Source: Tetragenococcus sp. (lineage in GTDB: Bacteria > Bacillota > Bacilli > Lactobacillales > Enterococcaceae). From it: a DNA stretch of 45,237 nt. This document shows, piece by piece, positions 43,199 to 45,237 of this stretch. Each line of letters begins with the position of its first letter. The first letter of the stretch is position 1. The notes below the pieces were generated by a model. The model searched no databases. It had not been told where the DNA came from and saw only the letters and a program-made list of their open reading frames with translations. The stretch lies in contig JAKDZT010000002.1 of the NCBI GenBank assembly GCA_030462125.1, forward strand, positions 1 through 45,237, given 5' to 3'. The position numbers and the translations under genes are program-made.

Positions 43199-45237
43199 CT
43201 AAAATTCTTCATCTGTAGTTGGTTCCTCAAGATTTTTAAACAATACATCAAATATATATGCAATCTCTGAAGTGGGGATTTTGACACTATAATCTTTTTC
43301 AATCACACTAAAGGCAAATTTGATTTGTTCCAGCGTTTTACTTTGACACTGATAGAGTTCTTCATAACCATAGTATGTGTCGATAGGCATATTCCGTATC
43401 AAACGCTCAATTAAACAACTAACATGGACGTATAACGCAAGCCGTTTCGCGTTGCTAATAGTAATTTGCGCAATTTGTTCTAAATCACGCATAAACAAAT
43501 CAACTTCACGCATGACCTTTTCTGTATCAAGGATCGTTACGGAATCAATTACTTTTTCCAAAGAAAAATTACGTATCAAATTTTCATTGAAGCGTTTATT
43601 GTCTTCTGGATTCATCACATCAAGTAACCATTTACTTAGTTGTTGACTTTCTTTTCCTGAAATCAAGTCCTCTAACGAAAGATATGGAACCCCCTCGATA
43701 TTAGGATTAGCCGTTCCAATAATCCCTAAACAATCATACATTGAAAAAATTGTTTCGTCCTGCTTCTTATCTTTAAGCAGTTGATATTCGTAAGGTAAAA
43801 TTTTCAACTCACAACTAGCTGGCAAACTTTTTTCCAGCAAATGTGATATTTGTGTTGCCGTCCCTATACCTGTAAAGCAAGTTGTAATTATCGCCTTCAT
43901 TTTATTCGTTTCTGGATAAACAATTTCCCAATCCAATGGCGTTTGTCTGGCTGATTGATCAACCATTTCTTGCAAAGAAAGATCTTTTTGCAACTGCTCA
44001 CCCATCGAAATTGCTAAAGGAGTCGTCACATTATTCATAATCACAATTGGCGTCGTAATTTGTTTGGGAAAGTATTGATAAATTTCTTTTAATGAACCCA
44101 TATCAACTAAAATGACTAAGCCATTTGATACATCATTGTGCTCCGTATAATCTAAGATTTCTTCAGCGATTTGCTGAGGCGTTACATCTAAAGGCATATC
44201 AAAGGACTCAAAAATGTCTTTGTTTAAAAACCGATTGGAAACATTGGCAATACTACTAGCAGTAGCATAGCCATGAGCCACAATGATTGCTTTGGGAATG
44301 CCGATCTCTTTTGTCCAATCAGCACGTTTAAGATAAACGGCAAGAATAATTTTATCCATTGATGAAATTTCCAAATCAAGCTTAGGCTGACATAATTCTA
44401 AGATTCGTTCAACATAACGAAAACTAGCCGGATAAGCGTGTTCGATTTGTTGTTCTAATTTGCTGATTAAGCGATTAATTTGCTGATCTTCCGGTGACCA
44501 ACGGCTATTTCCTCTTTGAAACAAATAATAACTAATCGCATACACGCTGTTACCATCAAAACGGATTTGGTAAGAAGCTTCCATCTGCTTAAACGTATCT
44601 CGAATATATTGTGTTAAATAAATTAAAGTTTCATGTTGTTGCTGTCGATCTGTTTCAAATAAGAGAAAATCAAAAAGACGGTCAACTTCTATCTTTAATT
44701 GCTCTTCACAGCTTTCTAAATGCTCATCATTTTGCTGAAACTCTATTAACATTCGTTCAAAAGAAGTGAGTACTCTTTGCTGCTGCGGCTGGTTTCTTCT
44801 GGTTAATTGCTCCATTGTGACATGTTCGTCGAAAAGAACATCTTTTTGTACAAAGGATTGAATGCTTGTGCTAGACGCATTTAAAATCGCTTCAGGTAAA
44901 TGATAAATGGTTATTTTAACCATTTCATTTTTCTTTTGTTCGGAAAAAGCATTGGCCACCGTTACTTTAACGCTACTTTTTAACTCACCGATATTTCCTT
45001 TAAATTCTGCATTTGTTAACAAAGTCAGAACTTGACTAGTGACCTTTATTGGACGACGAATTTTATTGTATTCAGCTAATAAAAAAGAATAAACAAGTTC
45101 TAATCGTTCCGTTCGATTTCTTTCCATTAAAGAAGGTAACTCAATTTGAATCGGGATTCTACGAATAAAGGTTGTTAAAAAGCTGCTTTCAAGATTTTCT
45201 GTGGTCGCAAAGAAAATTCGAGTATTAATAGGAATCG
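43199..45237 (-). CDS. LevR/GfrR-type sigma-54 activator with PRDs (5' end outside window)
   Basis: The frame stays open to the window edge, so at least 679 residues are seen and the start is missing. The visible part begins in the AAA+ domain (NTRIFFATTENLESSFLTTF, then FIRRIPIQIELPSLMERN). It continues with a PRD (about residues 170-290), an EIIA-Man-like domain (GIPKAIIVAHGYATASS), an EIIB-Gat-like domain (MKAIITTCFTGIGTATQI, with the phospho-cysteine) and a C-terminal PRD (CLIERLIRNMP). This is the LevR architecture: activation of a sigma-54 promoter, controlled by PTS phosphorylation. Its target is the operon directly downstream. Confidence 0.92.
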   Translation of the reverse strand, partial: IPINTRIFFATTENLESSFLTTFIRRIPIQIELPSLMERNRTERLELVYSFLLAEYNKIRRPIKVTSQVLTLLTNAEFKGNIGELKSSVKVTVANAFSEQKKNEMVKITIYHLPEAILNASSTSIQSFVQKDVLFDEHVTMEQLTRRNQPQQQRVLTSFERMLIEFQQNDEHLESCEEQLKIEVDRLFDFLLFETDRQQQHETLIYLTQYIRDTFKQMEASYQIRFDGNSVYAISYYLFQRGNSRWSPEDQQINRLISKLEQQIEHAYPASFRYVERILELCQPKLDLEISSMDKIILAVYLKRADWTKEIGIPKAIIVAHGYATASSIANVSNRFLNKDIFESFDMPLDVTPQQIAEEILDYTEHNDVSNGLVILVDMGSLKEIYQYFPKQITTPIVIMNNVTTPLAISMGEQLQKDLSLQEMVDQSARQTPLDWEIVYPETNKMKAIITTCFTGIGTATQISHLLEKSLPASCELKILPYEYQLLKDKKQDETIFSMYDCLGIIGTANPNIEGVPYLSLEDLISGKESQQLSKWLLDVMNPEDNKRFNENLIRNFSLEKVIDSVTILDTEKVMREVDLFMRDLEQIAQITISNAKRLALYVHVSCLIERLIRNMPIDTYYGYEELYQCQSKTLEQIKFAFSVIEKDYSVKIPTSEIAYIFDVLFKNLEEPTTDEEF

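Overview
The window looks like the chromosome of a low-GC Gram-positive coccus of the Enterococcaceae, most likely a salt-tolerant lineage such as Tetragenococcus (inference). Supporting signs are a complete Na+-type V-ATPase operon in the Enterococcus hirae ntp order, choline-to-glycine-betaine oxidation genes, strong Shine-Dalgarno sites, TTGACA/TATAAT promoters and a sigma-54/LevR-type PTS operon. No rRNA, tRNA, insertion sequence, prophage or CRISPR array was seen.

Layout. 1-640: two tiny membrane-protein ORFs. 640-2170: rplS and asd on the minus strand. 2171-2620: a gap with a candidate small RNA. 2625-4970: a one-chain MacB-like ABC exporter. 5045-9475: choline/betaine module, gbsB-gbsA divergent from gbsR and a betaine/choline-binding lipoprotein. 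Two near-identical operators lie downstream of the two divergent promoters. 9525-9722: hairpin array 1. 9737-11645: an ABC-F gene with a leader peptide and attenuator. 11688-11930: hairpin array 2. 12043-15603: serC-serA-DUF1015. 15681-16072: a small ORF with its own terminator, then hairpin array 3. 16115-20450: ROK fructokinase, LURP-like protein, SPFH protein, TrhO and an alpha/beta hydrolase.

20521-29049: ntpF-I-K-E-C-G-A-B-D, preceded by an Rrf2 regulator that may share its promoter. 29758-32970: MgtC-like protein, a rhodanese-fold protein lacking its cysteine, and a P1B-4 metal ATPase whose promoter spacer is filled by an ArsR-type palindrome. 33066-34280: a deaminase and an NAD(P)-binding protein. 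34356-38586: a coiled-coil protein with a consensus Gram-positive SOS box, a divergent XRE-S24 repressor, and a large primase-helicase-PLD protein that resembles TOTE-type conflict proteins. 38728-45237: a mannose-family PTS operon with a FrlB/GfrF-like deglycase and a FrlC-like epimerase, driven by a sigma-54 promoter and a LevR-type activator cut by the window edge. It probably takes up Amadori (fructosamine) compounds.

The most unusual signals are: three intergenic palindrome arrays with different sequences but the same 41-bp period; the sigma-54 promoter built into the terminator of its own activator gene; the SOS-box/S24/primase-helicase group; and a binding lipoprotein whose only good start codon is ATT.
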